The notes: a model not told the origin generated them from the sequence alone. DNA of 64,000 nt from Lysobacteraceae bacterium UBA6001 (GCA_002429615.1 DJAN01000179.1:602-64601), one strand, 5' to 3'. Positions 27,843 to 37,854 are shown, counted from the first letter of the stretch. Numbers and translations are program-made.

Positions 27843-28632
27843 GCGCGGTTTCTCCCGAAAAGTATTGGCAAAGATGATCGTTGAGGCGTCTTACCGCCAG
27901 GACTTCACCCCCTGGCGTGGCCGCGACTCCGTCCACGAACGGCGCGATCGGCAGGTCATCCCCGACCTCGATCGACATGTGAAATCGCCGTGAAGGCACA
28001 CGATACCATTTCTGGCCCTTGACCAAGGTCGGCGGGGCGCAGGAAATCTTGACCGGTGTGATGTTCAGGCGGCCACGCACGGCGATGTTCGCCGCGCCCC
28101 GCTGCAGGCGCATCGGCTGCCCCGGCTCGCTGCGGGTGCCCTCCGGGAAAATCACCAGGTTGCCGCCGCCGCGCACCGCGGCGATGCAGTCCTCGACCAG
28201 CCCGGCGCCCTCGTCGTTGGCGATGTAGCCGGCGGCGCGAACCGGTGCGCGCATGAACGGGTTGCGCGCCACGCCGACCTTCACCACGCAGTCGGCGTCG
28301 GGCAGCAGGGAAATCAGGAACACCACGTCGATCAGCGTGGGATGGTTGGCGAGGATGAGCAGGCCGCGACGCTGAAGCCGTTCACGTCCGCGGATCTCAT
28401 AGGTCAGCACGCCCAGCGTATGCATCAGCCAGACGTGGCCGGCGAAGCTGCGTTGGATCCAGCGCCGCGCCAGCTTGCGGCGGCGCGCCGGGTCGCGCAC
28501 GCCGAGCTGCAGCAGCGGAAACACGCATAGCCGCAGCACCAGCCCACCGATGCCGAAGGCGAGAAAGCTCAGCCCGGTACCGACCACGCGCCAGGCATGG
28601 TCCAGCCGCGCTGGCAGCGTCCGCTCACCCAT
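27829..28632 (-). CDS. 1-acylglycerol-3-phosphate-type acyltransferase (ApeD-like)
   Basis: LPLAT enzyme of 267 aa with an N-terminal membrane anchor (LSFLAFGIGGLVLRLCVFPLL). The catalytic H-x4-D is in LANHPTLIDVVF, and the acceptor-binding FPEGTRSEPGQ follows. It may transfer the polyene acyl group to a lipid head. ATG 28632 overlaps the ketosynthase-like gene by 8 nt. Confidence 0.9.
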   Translation of the reverse strand: MGERTLPARLDHAWRVVGTGLSFLAFGIGGLVLRLCVFPLLQLGVRDPARRRKLARRWIQRSFAGHVWLMHTLGVLTYEIRGRERLQRRGLLILANHPTLIDVVFLISLLPDADCVVKVGVARNPFMRAPVRAAGYIANDEGAGLVEDCIAAVRGGGNLVIFPEGTRSEPGQPMRLQRGAANIAVRGRLNITPVKISCAPPTLVKGQKWYRVPSRRFHMSIEVGDDLPIAPFVDGVAATPGGEVLAVRRLNDHLCQYFSGETARAGT

Positions 28633-29365
28633 GGCGACGCCAGCGCCAGCGCTGGTCTTCGACCGCCACATCCAGCGCGGCGTCACCCTTCAGCAGGAAG
28701 CGGTGCACCGCCAGGCCGTGCTGCAGCACCGGGTCCGGCGCCGCGGCCGGCGCATCGGCCTCCCAGCACAGGCTCAGCCGCTCGCCGGGCTGGTCCGGCG
28801 CGGCCAGGCGCCAGCACCAGGCATAGGGGTGGGCGGGTTCGTCGGCGAAATCCGCATAAACTTCCGGCAAAGGGCCGTCATAGCAGACCAGCAGCACTTC
28901 CGGCGCACCATCCGCCAGCAGTGCGGCAGCCTCGACGCAGGCGTTCTCCACCGACGCGGTACCGGCGGCCAGGGCGAGGTAGTTGCCATGCCGCTTGCGC
29001 ACGATCGAATACAGCGCCGCCACCGCGTTATGGACCGAGAGACTGAAGGCGGTCGGCGACAACGGCTCGGCCTGGCCCAGCGCGCGCAGCAGTTCGACCG
29101 AGCCGGCCACGTCGCCATGACGGGATACGAAGACCAGCGGAATCTGCTCCCGGGCGGGCGAAATATCGCAATCGTCGGTGGCGCTGATCGCCATCCGGCC
29201 CAGGCGGTCGATTCTTCGCCGCATCACCGGCGGCACATCGGCCAGGGGCGGTGCCCCTTCGCCGACCGGGGCGGTCGCCTCGCCTTGCGCCCAGGCCAGC
29301 CAGTCTTGCGCCAGGGGCAACCCCGGCGCCCAGGCCGACCAACCGGTGACAGAGAATTCGATCAT
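28625..29365 (-). CDS. Ketosynthase-like chain-length-factor protein (ApeC-like), first gene of the pigment operon
   Basis: 246-aa protein matching only the N-terminal half of a ketosynthase. Where a catalytic Cys would be expected the sequence reads AAGTASVENAC, so the nucleophile position seems to be Ser rather than Cys. It is therefore a probable non-catalytic partner of the full ketosynthase at 13040-14281. ATG 29365 begins the operon; the divergent chorismatase gene begins 168 bp away. Confidence 0.83.
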   Translation of the reverse strand: MIEFSVTGWSAWAPGLPLAQDWLAWAQGEATAPVGEGAPPLADVPPVMRRRIDRLGRMAISATDDCDISPAREQIPLVFVSRHGDVAGSVELLRALGQAEPLSPTAFSLSVHNAVAALYSIVRKRHGNYLALAAGTASVENACVEAAALLADGAPEVLLVCYDGPLPEVYADFADEPAHPYAWCWRLAAPDQPGERLSLCWEADAPAAAPDPVLQHGLAVHRFLLKGDAALDVAVEDQRWRWRRHG

Positions 29366-29383
29366 GGCGGGAGCAGCGGCCTT

Positions 29384-29410
29384 GTTCCGGAAAATGAATG
29401 ATTCCGGAAC
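29384..29410. promoter_or_regulatory. Paired palindrome in the xan/xanB2 divergent promoter region
   Basis: GTTCCGGAA (29384-29392) and TTCCGGAAC (29402-29410) form a perfect inverted repeat with a 9-bp spacer. Each arm contains the self-palindrome TTCCGGAA, so the site is also a direct repeat with 17-bp periodicity. It lies 19-45 bp upstream of the operon's first ATG and about 125 bp from xanB2, a plausible operator or rho-independent hairpin of the leader. Confidence 0.5.
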
Positions 29411-29532
29411 ACCCGGCATTCGATGGCGGGGATCGTGCCAGCGGGCGTTCCGGCACGTCAATGCGCGAAGCGCAGTGCCGATGTGACGGCGCGCTATGAT
29501 GCCGCGCCCGGCAACACCCCACTGGAACGCGC

Positions 29533-30537
29533 TTGTCCCACCCGATCCACCTGCATTGTGCTTTCATCAGCGCCGAGGCGGCCGCCGAACAGCTGCACGA
29601 TCCGCGCGTGCTGGCCGCGGTGGATTTCTCGCTGCAACCGCTGACGGCGGAACAGGCTGCCGACCCACGCCGGCTGCGCGTGCCGTTGGAACCGTTGGGG
29701 ACCGGCGTGGTGGAGATCTGGCGCGGCGACACCGCGGTCCAGCACGGCCGTGAAGGCGACATCGCCTGGGCCGAGAACGCCGAGCTGCAGTTCGGCGCCC
29801 TGGTGCTGCACGAGGACGACGAGCTCGACCTGGAAGCCGCCAGCGCGCGCGCCTACGCCCGCATGAACCAGTTCATCGCCGAGCGTGGCTATCCGCACGT
29901 GCTGCGCATCTGGAACTACCTCGACGGCCTGACCGAAGGCGATGACGACGCCGAACGCTACCGGCGCTTCTGCGTCGGCCGGGTGCGCGGGCTGGAGCGG
30001 GTCGAAGAGGCCCGCCTGCCGGCGGCGACCTGCATCGGCAGCTTCGGCGGCCCGCGCCAGCTGCTGGTGTACTGGCTGGCCGCGCGCAGTCCCGGCGTGG
30101 CGCTGGAAAACCCGCGCCAGGTCAGCGCCTACCGCTACCCGCGCCAGTACGGCCCGCAGTCGCCGAGCTTCGCCCGGGCGATGCTGCCGCCGCCGGGCAG
30201 CCAGGCGCCGCTGCTGCTGTCGGGTACCGCCAGCATCGTCGGCCATGCCACCGCGCACCTGGGCGACGTCGGTGCGCAGCTGGACGAGATCTTCGTCAAC
30301 ATCGAGGCGCTGCGCGGCGCGGCGGCCGATCGCAGCGACGGCATGCCGCCCGGCATCGACGACGCCGGCACCCTGCTCAAGGTCTATGTGCGCGACCGCG
30401 AGGCGCTGCCGCAGGTGGCCGCGGCACTGGACGCGCGCTTCGGGGCGCGGGTGCCGCGCCTGCTGCTGCATGCCGAGGTCTGCCGGCGCGAGCTGGCGGT
30501 GGAGATCGAAGGCGTGCTGGGCAACCCGGCGATCTGA
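29533..30537 (+). CDS. xanB2: XanB2-type chorismatase / 3- and 4-hydroxybenzoate synthase
   Basis: Bifunctional chorismatase that converts chorismate to 3-hydroxybenzoate and 4-hydroxybenzoate; in xanthomonads 3-HBA feeds the pigment and 4-HBA feeds ubiquinone. The 334-aa protein shows family features: IWNYLDGLTEGDDDAERYRRFCVGR, RQVSAYRYPRQYGPQSPSFARA, LLLSGTASIVGH and VYVRDREALPQV. TTG 29533 is the only good start before the conserved N-terminus. It is divergent from the xanthomonadin operon, fitting its role as starter supplier. Confidence 0.92.
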   Translation: MSHPIHLHCAFISAEAAAEQLHDPRVLAAVDFSLQPLTAEQAADPRRLRVPLEPLGTGVVEIWRGDTAVQHGREGDIAWAENAELQFGALVLHEDDELDLEAASARAYARMNQFIAERGYPHVLRIWNYLDGLTEGDDDAERYRRFCVGRVRGLERVEEARLPAATCIGSFGGPRQLLVYWLAARSPGVALENPRQVSAYRYPRQYGPQSPSFARAMLPPPGSQAPLLLSGTASIVGHATAHLGDVGAQLDEIFVNIEALRGAAADRSDGMPPGIDDAGTLLKVYVRDREALPQVAAALDARFGARVPRLLLHAEVCRRELAVEIEGVLGNPAI

Positions 30538-30630
30538 GCGGTTTTCCCGCCGGGCCATGACCTGTGGCCCAGCCGCCGGGCGGACGGCCACTGGTAGGCT
30601 TGCGCATCTTTGTCCCGGCCTGCCTCCTCC

Positions 30631-33000
30631 ATGCCCAAGCTGCTGCCGCTGTCCCTGCTGTTGCTCGCCGCCTCCGCGAGCGCCCAGACCCCTCCCGCAC
30701 CGCTGACCATCGAGCAGGTGATGGCCGATCCGGACTGGATCGGACCCGGCGTCGACAACGCCTGGTGGCAATGGGACGGCCAGCAGGTCCAGTACCAGCT
30801 CAAGCGCGACGGCAGCCCGGTGCGCGACACCTTCCGCCAGCCGGTCAACGGCGCCGCGGCGCAGCGCGTGGGCGACAACGAGCGCGCCGGCCTGGACGCC
30901 GCCAACCCGGCCTATGACACGCAGCGCCAGCGCATGGTGTTCGCCCGCAACGGCGACATCTTCCTGCGCGACCTGCGCAGCGGCGCGCTGACCCAACTGA
31001 CCCGCAGCAACGAGACCGAGTCGCGGCCGCAGTTCGCCAGCGACGGCGGGGTGATCTGGCGCGCCGGCAACGACTGGTACCACTGGGCCGCGGGTGGCGG
31101 CACCAGCCAGGTCGCGGTGGTGAAGGCCGCGCGCGATCCCAATGCCAAGCCGAAGGCCGACGTGCTGCGCGAGCAGCAGCTGGCCACGCTGGCCACGCTG
31201 CGCAAGGACAAGGAACAGCGCGACGCGCTGCGCAGCCAGGAAGACGCCTGGCGCAAGGCCGACCCGACCCGCGCCGCCGGCCCGGTCTACCTGGGCGATG
31301 ACGTCGAAATCGTCGACAGCGCGCTGTCGCCGGATGGCCGCCACCTGCTGGTGGTGACCTCGGCCAAGGGCGCCGACGAGGGCCAGGCCGGCAAGATGCC
31401 CAAGTACGTGACCGAATCCGGTTACGAGGAATTCCAGGAAGTACGCACCCGCGTGGGTCGCAACAACCCGGTGCCGCATTCGCTGTGGCTGGTCGACACC
31501 CAGGCTGGCACCGCGACCGCGCTGGCGTTCGACCCGCTGCCGGGCATCGCCACCGACCCGCTGGCCGCGATGCGCAAGGCCGCCAAGCGCGACCCGCTGA
31601 AGGGCAACCGCGCTGTGCGCATCGAAAGCGACGGCGACGGCAGCGGCCCGGCCATCCACTGGAGCGACGACGGCCGCAACGCCGCGGTGGAAATCCGCGC
31701 GGTGGACAACAAGGACCGCTGGATCGCCAGCGTCGACCTGGACAAGGCGCAGCTGGTGCCCCGTCATCGCCTGACCGACGGCGCGTGGATCAACTGGGGC
31801 TTCAACGACTTCGGCTGGCTGCCGGACAACCGCACGCTGTGGCTGCTGTCGGAAGAGTCCGGCTACTCGCAGCTGTACACCGTGGCCGAAGGCGGCAAGC
31901 CGCGCCAGCGCACCCGTGGCAAGTGGGAAGTCTCCGCGCCGGTGCCGACCGCTGATGGCCAGGGCTTCTTCTTCGTCTGCAACCAGAAGTGGCCGGGCGA
32001 CTACGAGGTCTGCAAGCTCGACCTGGGCAATGACCAGGTCAGCGAAGTGACCTCGCTCAACGGCGTGGAGGACTTCAGCGTCTCGCCGAACGGCCAGCAG
32101 CTGCTGGTGCGTTACTCCGGCAGCTACCTGCCGCCGCAGCTGGCGGTGGTCCCGGCCAGCGGTGGCCAGGCGCGCGTGCTCACCGACACCCGCACCGCGG
32201 CGTTCAAGGCGCAGAACTGGGTGCAGCCGCAGTACGTGCAGGTGCCGTCCAAGCACGGCGCCGGGGTGATCTGGGGCAAGTACTACGGCCCGCAGAACCC
32301 GGAAGCCGGCAAGCAGTATCCGATCGTGATGTTCGTGCACGGCGCCGGCTACCTGCAGAACGTCTCCGAGCGCTACACCCCTTACTTCCGCGAGCAGATG
32401 TTCCACAACCTGCTGGTGCAGAAGGGCTACATCGTCCTCGACCTGGACTACCGCGCGTCGGAAGGCTACGGCCGCGACTGGCGCACGGCGATCTACCGCA
32501 ACATGGGCCACCCGGAACTCGAGGACTACCTGGACGGCCTGGACTGGCTGGTGGCCAACAAGCAGGGTGACCGCGCGCGCGCCGGCATCTACGGCGGCTC
32601 CTACGGCGGCTTCATGACCTACATGGCGCTGTTCCGTGCCCCGGGCACCTTCAAGGCGGGCGCGGCGTTGCGTCCGGTCGGCGACTGGATGCAGTACAAC
32701 CACGAGTACACCTCCAACATCCTCAACACCCCGGAGCTGGACCCGGAGGCGTACAAGACCTCCTCGCCGATCAGCTACGCCGACGGCCTGCGCGACCACC
32801 TGCTGATCGCCCACGGCATGGTCGACGACAACGTGTTCTTCAAGGACTCGGTCGACATGACCCAGAAGCTGATCGAGCTGCACAAGGACAACTGGGAGAT
32901 CGCGCCGTATCCGCTGGAGCGCCACGGCTTCACCCGTGCCGACTCGTGGCTGGACGAGTACAAGCGCATCCTCAAGCTGTTCGAAGAGCAGGTGAAGTAA
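30631..33000 (+). CDS. S9-family prolyl oligopeptidase / dipeptidyl peptidase, secreted
   Basis: Periplasmic serine peptidase of 789 aa. The signal peptide is MPKLLPLSLLLLAASASA. An N-terminal beta-propeller spans roughly residues 40-510. The alpha/beta-hydrolase domain has the nucleophile in GIYGGSYGGF (about residue 656), the Asp in AHGMVDDNV and the His in LERHGFTRAD. The propeller contains a long insert rich in charged residues (DVLREQQLATLATLRKDKEQ). It resembles DPP-IV-like S9B enzymes. A strong terminator follows. Confidence 0.93.
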   Translation: MPKLLPLSLLLLAASASAQTPPAPLTIEQVMADPDWIGPGVDNAWWQWDGQQVQYQLKRDGSPVRDTFRQPVNGAAAQRVGDNERAGLDAANPAYDTQRQRMVFARNGDIFLRDLRSGALTQLTRSNETESRPQFASDGGVIWRAGNDWYHWAAGGGTSQVAVVKAARDPNAKPKADVLREQQLATLATLRKDKEQRDALRSQEDAWRKADPTRAAGPVYLGDDVEIVDSALSPDGRHLLVVTSAKGADEGQAGKMPKYVTESGYEEFQEVRTRVGRNNPVPHSLWLVDTQAGTATALAFDPLPGIATDPLAAMRKAAKRDPLKGNRAVRIESDGDGSGPAIHWSDDGRNAAVEIRAVDNKDRWIASVDLDKAQLVPRHRLTDGAWINWGFNDFGWLPDNRTLWLLSEESGYSQLYTVAEGGKPRQRTRGKWEVSAPVPTADGQGFFFVCNQKWPGDYEVCKLDLGNDQVSEVTSLNGVEDFSVSPNGQQLLVRYSGSYLPPQLAVVPASGGQARVLTDTRTAAFKAQNWVQPQYVQVPSKHGAGVIWGKYYGPQNPEAGKQYPIVMFVHGAGYLQNVSERYTPYFREQMFHNLLVQKGYIVLDLDYRASEGYGRDWRTAIYRNMGHPELEDYLDGLDWLVANKQGDRARAGIYGGSYGGFMTYMALFRAPGTFKAGAALRPVGDWMQYNHEYTSNILNTPELDPEAYKTSSPISYADGLRDHLLIAHGMVDDNVFFKDSVDMTQKLIELHKDNWEIAPYPLERHGFTRADSWLDEYKRILKLFEEQVK

Positions 33001-33021
33001 GCTCGCCCGCAGCGACCCCTA

Positions 33022-33052
33022 CAGACGCCGGCGCCCGCCGGCGTCTGTTTTT
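33022..33052 (+). terminator. Rho-independent terminator after the S9 peptidase
   Basis: A perfect stem CAGACGCCGGCG / CGCCGGCGTCTG is followed at once by five T residues, 22 bp after the peptidase stop. Confidence 0.92.
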
Positions 33053-33075
33053 GTGCCCCACACAGGAACCCGCGC

Positions 33076-33639
33076 ATGCCCGTGTCCCCTCGCCTGCCCG
33101 CTCCGCGCAGCAGCTTCGTCACCGTGATGGCCTGGCTGAGCCTGGCGGTGGCATTGGTGAGCGCCGCGGGCAGCGCGTTGCAGGCGTTGATCGCGTTGCT
33201 GCTGCCCAGGCTGACCGGCTTCAGCATGCTGTTGCCGCCGGATACGCCGGTGCCGCCCTCGCTGGCCTGGCTGGGCGCGCATCTGGTGGGCCTGTCGGTG
33301 CTTGCCACGCTGGCATCGTTGGCGGTGGCCTGGATTTCCTGGGCGCTGCTGCAGCGCCGGGAATGGGCGCGGCTGGCCTTCATCGTGCAGCTGGTGCTGG
33401 TGCCGCTGGCGAACCTCGCCACCATCCCGCTGGCCGATATGGTGGTCGCGATGTTCCTGGACAGCCTGGGCTCGATGCCGGGCGCCGACGCCACGGCGCA
33501 GCTGGTCGGCGCCGGCGCGCCGATGGCCGCCGCGATGCGGCTGATGGCGTGGATCAGCTCGCTGGCCATCGCCGTGGTGCATGGCGGCATCATCTGGCAG
33601 CTGTGCCGGCCGTCGATCCGCGCCGAGTTCCAGCCCTGA
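33076..33639 (+). CDS. Small four-helix membrane protein, unknown function
   Basis: 187 aa with four probable membrane helices: VTVMAWLSLAVALVSAAGSAL, LVGLSVLATLASLAVAWISWALL, LAFIVQLVLVPLANLATIPLA and LMAWISSLAIAVVHGGIIW. A Pro-rich loop LLPPDTPVPPSL follows helix 1. No family recognised. It lies between a strong terminator and hemF, so it is either alone or in a two-gene unit with hemF. Confidence 0.8.
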   Translation: MPVSPRLPAPRSSFVTVMAWLSLAVALVSAAGSALQALIALLLPRLTGFSMLLPPDTPVPPSLAWLGAHLVGLSVLATLASLAVAWISWALLQRREWARLAFIVQLVLVPLANLATIPLADMVVAMFLDSLGSMPGADATAQLVGAGAPMAAAMRLMAWISSLAIAVVHGGIIWQLCRPSIRAEFQP

Positions 33640-33664
33640 GCGAAGGGCGTGGCCGCCTCGCTAG

Positions 33665-34573
<909 letters not shown>

Positions 34574-34727
34574 ATAGCGTCAGGAAGCTGTCGCATAAAC
34601 AGTGACGCAGCCCGCTTAAATCCAACGTATTCAGCCATTAACCGCGTCAACTGAATGACGTCCGTTTATTTTGGTGAAACAGGGCACGGTTCGCGTTCAG
34701 CGAACCGGTCAAAATATCGGCGTTCGG

Positions 34728-34856
34728 AAAATAAAAAGCCCCGCAGACCAGGGGGAGGTCAGCGGGGCCAGGGAACGGAAACTTGGGGAGGAGTTGCCGT
34801 TCCAGAGATCTGCTCCAGGGGATGGGAGAGATCCGCGACAGGCGTTGCGCCTGTCG
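34728..34856 (-). ncRNA. sX13-like C-rich-loop small RNA
   Basis: On the minus strand a TTATAG -10-like box (34861-34866) precedes four hairpins: SL1 stem GACAGGCG/CGCCTGTC (34837-34855); SL2 34807-34833 with loop CATCCCCT; SL3 34772-34803 with stem GGAACGG/CCGTTCC and loop containing CTCCCC; and SL4, the terminator, 34738-34768 with loop TCCCCCT followed by TTTTTATTTT. Three C-rich loops on one short RNA near 125 nt is the architecture of the Xanthomonas regulator sX13, which pairs with G-rich mRNA leaders. It lies downstream of polA. Boundaries are estimated. Confidence 0.82.
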
Positions 34857-34974
34857 AGGGCTATAACACCATTTCGGACATTGATAGATCGTGAAGATTT
34901 GGGTTAAGAATTCGTCGGATTAAGGACGGATTCATTGATTCCTGACGTTTTCACGTTGTGTTTTCTGATGCATT

Positions 34975-35011
34975 GCGCCGCACTTTCTCACGGGGGTGGA
35001 AAGTGCGGCGC
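34975..35011. terminator. Perfect 13-bp hairpin after polA
   Basis: GCGCCGCACTTTC pairs exactly with GAAAGTGCGGCGC around an 11-nt loop, 6 bp after the polA stop. No U-run follows on the minus strand, so it may stabilise the 3' end or act with Rho. On the minus strand the loop is C-rich (CACCCCCGTGA), like those of the neighbouring sRNA. Confidence 0.7.
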
Positions 35012-35016
35012 ATTCA

Positions 35017-37785
35017 TCAATGCGCTTCGTCCCAGTTTTCGCCGATACCGGCGTCGACCACCAGCGGGACGCGCAATTCAGCGGCACCGGCCATCAGCGT
35101 CGTCGCCTGCGTGCGCAGTTCGTCGATGAAATCCACATCGGCTTCGAACACCAGTTCGTCGTGCACCTGCAGGATCATCAGCGCGCGCTCGCGGTGCGCG
35201 GCCAACCAGCCATCCACCGCCACCATCGCGCGCTTGATGATGTCCGCCGCGGTGCCCTGCATCGGCGCGTTGATCGCGGCGCGCTCGGCGCCGGCACGCT
35301 GGCCCTGGCTGCCGCTGTTGATGTACTCCAGATACAGGCGGCGGCCGAACACGGTTTCGACATAGCCCTTCTCGCGCGCCTGCTGGCGCGTGCTTTCCAT
35401 GAAGTCACGCACGCCGGGATAACGGCTGAAGTACAGCGCGATGTAATCCTGCGCCTCGCCACGGCCGATGCCGAGCTGGCGCGCCAGTCCGAACGCGCTC
35501 ATGCCGTACATCAGGCCGAAGTTGATCGCCTTGGCGGCGCGGCGCTCGTTGCTGGTGACCTGGTCGATCGAACGCCCGAACACTTCGGCCGCGGTGGCGC
35601 GATGCACGTCGGCGCCGGACTCGAACGCGCCGACCAGGCCCTTGTCCTCGGACAGGTGGGCCATGATGCGCAGCTCGATCTGCGAGTAGTCGCAGGCCAG
35701 CAGCTGCCGGCCGGGCGGTGCGACGAAGGCGCGGCGGATGCGGCGGCCATCGTCGGTGCGGATCGGGATGTTCTGCAGGTTCGGGTCGGTCGAGGACAAG
35801 CGCCCGGTCGCCGCACCGGCCTGGTGGTAGCTGGTGTGCACGCGCCCGCTGTCCGGGTTGATCATCTCCGGCAGCTTGTCGGTATAGGTGCTGCGTAGCT
35901 TCGCCAGGCCGCGGTACTCGAGGATCACCCGCGGCAGCTCATGCTGGTCGGCAATGGCCTCCAGCGCTTCCTCGTTGGTCGAGGGCTGGCCCTTCGGGGT
36001 CTTCACCACGGCCGGCAGGCCGAGTTCGTCGAACAGCAGCGCCTGCAGCTGCTTGGGCGAATCGAGGTTGAACGTGCGGCCGGCCAGCTCGGTGGCCTTC
36101 TGCTGCGCGGCGAGCATGCGCTTGGACAGGTCCGCGCTCTGCCGGCGCAGTTCGTCGGCATCCACGCGCACGCCGTTGGCTTCGATGCGCTCCAGCACCG
36201 GCACCAGCGGCATCTCGATCTCGCGGTAGACCTTTTCCAGCGCCGGATCGGCGGCCAGCTGCGGCGCCAGCACGCGATGCAGGCGCAGGGTGATGTCGGC
36301 ATCCTCGGCGGCGTAGGTCGTCGCGTCGTCGATGGCGACGTGCGAGAACGGAATCTGCTTGGCGCCCTTGCCGGCGACATCCTCGTACTTGATCGTGTCG
36401 TAGCCGAGGTAACGCTTGGCCAGGCTGTCCATGTCATGGCGCGCGATGCCGGAGTTGAGCACGAAGCTCTCCAACAGGGTGTCGTCGGCGTAGCCGGCCA
36501 GCGCGATGCCATGGCGGCGCATCACGTGCAGGTCGTACTTGCCGTGCTGGCCCAGCTTGCGCACGGCCGGGTCGGCCAGCAGCGGGCGCAGCAGGTCCAG
36601 TGCCTGCGCCATCGGCAGCTGCGCCGGCGCGCCCGGGTAGTCGTGGGCCAGCGGCAGGTAGGCGCCCTGCTCCGGGGTGTCGCTGAAGCTCAGGCCGACC
36701 AGGCGTGCCTGCATCGGGTCCAGGCTGTCGGTCTCGGTGTCGAAGGCGAACTGGCCGGCCGCGCGCAGGCGCGAGATCCAGGCCTGCAGCTGCTCGACGC
36801 TGGTGATCGTCTCGTAGCTGCCCTTGGCCGCCAGGGCCGGGTCCAGCCCGGCGGCAGGGGCCGGCGATGCCGCGCTGGCAAAGCCGCGTCCGCGCGCCTG
36901 CCCGGGTTCCTTCTCGGCCAGCACCGCGCCCACGCCGGCACCGCCTTCCAGTTCCTTCAGCGCCTGGGTGAAGCCATAACGGCGATACAGCGCCGCCAGC
37001 GGCTCGGTATCCGGCTCGCGCAGCGCCAGCGTGCGCGGACCCCCGGGCAGCGGCACGTCGGTCTTGATCGTCACCAGGGTGCGATTGAGCGGCAGGCGCG
37101 GCAGCGCGGCGCGCAGGTTCTCGCCGATCTTGCCCTTGATGCCATCGGCCTGGGCCATCACCGCATCCAGCGTGCCGTACTCGCCCAGCCACTTGGCCGC
37201 GGTCTTGGGGCCGCACTTCTCCACGCCGGGCACGTTGTCGACGGTGTCGCCCATCAGCGCGAGCAGGTCGACGATCTGGTCGGCGCGCACGCCGAACTTC
37301 GCCATCACCGCCTCGTCCGAATCCATCTGGCTGCCGGTCATGGTGTTGACCAGGCGCACGCCGGGACGGACCAGCTGGGCGAAGTCCTTGTCGCCGGTGG
37401 AAATGGTCACCTCCAGCCCATCGGCGGCGCCCTGCAGGGCGAGCGTGCCGATCACGTCGTCGGCCTCCACGCCGTCCTCGCGCAGGATCGGGATGCCCAG
37501 CGCCTGCACGATCTCGCACATCGGCAGCACCTGCGCGCGCAGGTCGTCCGGCATCGCGGCGCGGTTGGCCTTGTACTCGGGATAGAGGTCGTCGCGGAAG
37601 GTCTTGCCGGGGGCATCGACCACGAAGGCGACATACTCCGGCCGTTCCTTGAGGGTGGCCCGCAGCATGTTGACCACGCCGAACAACGCGCCGGTCGGCT
37701 CGCCATCGGCATTGGTCAGCGGCGGCAGCGCGTGGAAGGCGCGGTACAGGTAACTGGAACCGTCGATAAGGACTAGTCTGCTCAT
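35017..37785 (-). CDS. polA: DNA polymerase I
   Basis: Repair and Okazaki-fragment polymerase of 922 aa. The N-terminal 5'-3' exonuclease begins VLIDGSSYLYRAFHALPP with DGVEADDVIGTLA and STGDKDFAQLV. The 3'-5' exonuclease has an intact DxE motif in FAFDTETDSLDPM. The polymerase domain has motif A LLACDYSQIELRIMAHLS, motif B RRAAKAINFGLMYGMSAFGLA and motif C LQVHDELVFE. All three activities look intact. The sRNA lies directly downstream. Confidence 0.98.
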   Translation of the reverse strand: MSRLVLIDGSSYLYRAFHALPPLTNADGEPTGALFGVVNMLRATLKERPEYVAFVVDAPGKTFRDDLYPEYKANRAAMPDDLRAQVLPMCEIVQALGIPILREDGVEADDVIGTLALQGAADGLEVTISTGDKDFAQLVRPGVRLVNTMTGSQMDSDEAVMAKFGVRADQIVDLLALMGDTVDNVPGVEKCGPKTAAKWLGEYGTLDAVMAQADGIKGKIGENLRAALPRLPLNRTLVTIKTDVPLPGGPRTLALREPDTEPLAALYRRYGFTQALKELEGGAGVGAVLAEKEPGQARGRGFASAASPAPAAGLDPALAAKGSYETITSVEQLQAWISRLRAAGQFAFDTETDSLDPMQARLVGLSFSDTPEQGAYLPLAHDYPGAPAQLPMAQALDLLRPLLADPAVRKLGQHGKYDLHVMRRHGIALAGYADDTLLESFVLNSGIARHDMDSLAKRYLGYDTIKYEDVAGKGAKQIPFSHVAIDDATTYAAEDADITLRLHRVLAPQLAADPALEKVYREIEMPLVPVLERIEANGVRVDADELRRQSADLSKRMLAAQQKATELAGRTFNLDSPKQLQALLFDELGLPAVVKTPKGQPSTNEEALEAIADQHELPRVILEYRGLAKLRSTYTDKLPEMINPDSGRVHTSYHQAGAATGRLSSTDPNLQNIPIRTDDGRRIRRAFVAPPGRQLLACDYSQIELRIMAHLSEDKGLVGAFESGADVHRATAAEVFGRSIDQVTSNERRAAKAINFGLMYGMSAFGLARQLGIGRGEAQDYIALYFSRYPGVRDFMESTRQQAREKGYVETVFGRRLYLEYINSGSQGQRAGAERAAINAPMQGTAADIIKRAMVAVDGWLAAHRERALMILQVHDELVFEADVDFIDELRTQATTLMAGAAELRVPLVVDAGIGENWDEAH

Positions 37786-37854
37786 CGCACGATTCTACGC
37801 TCCCGTCCCGGGCGCCTCGCGCATAATCGGTTTCCCGGTTCCAGGAACGCCCCG

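Noticed and set aside
29494-32925. 1143-aa minus-strand frame over xanB2 and the S9 peptidase
   Set aside because: The plus strand has clear chorismatase and peptidase motifs; the minus product is a Val/Gln/Arg-rich shadow.
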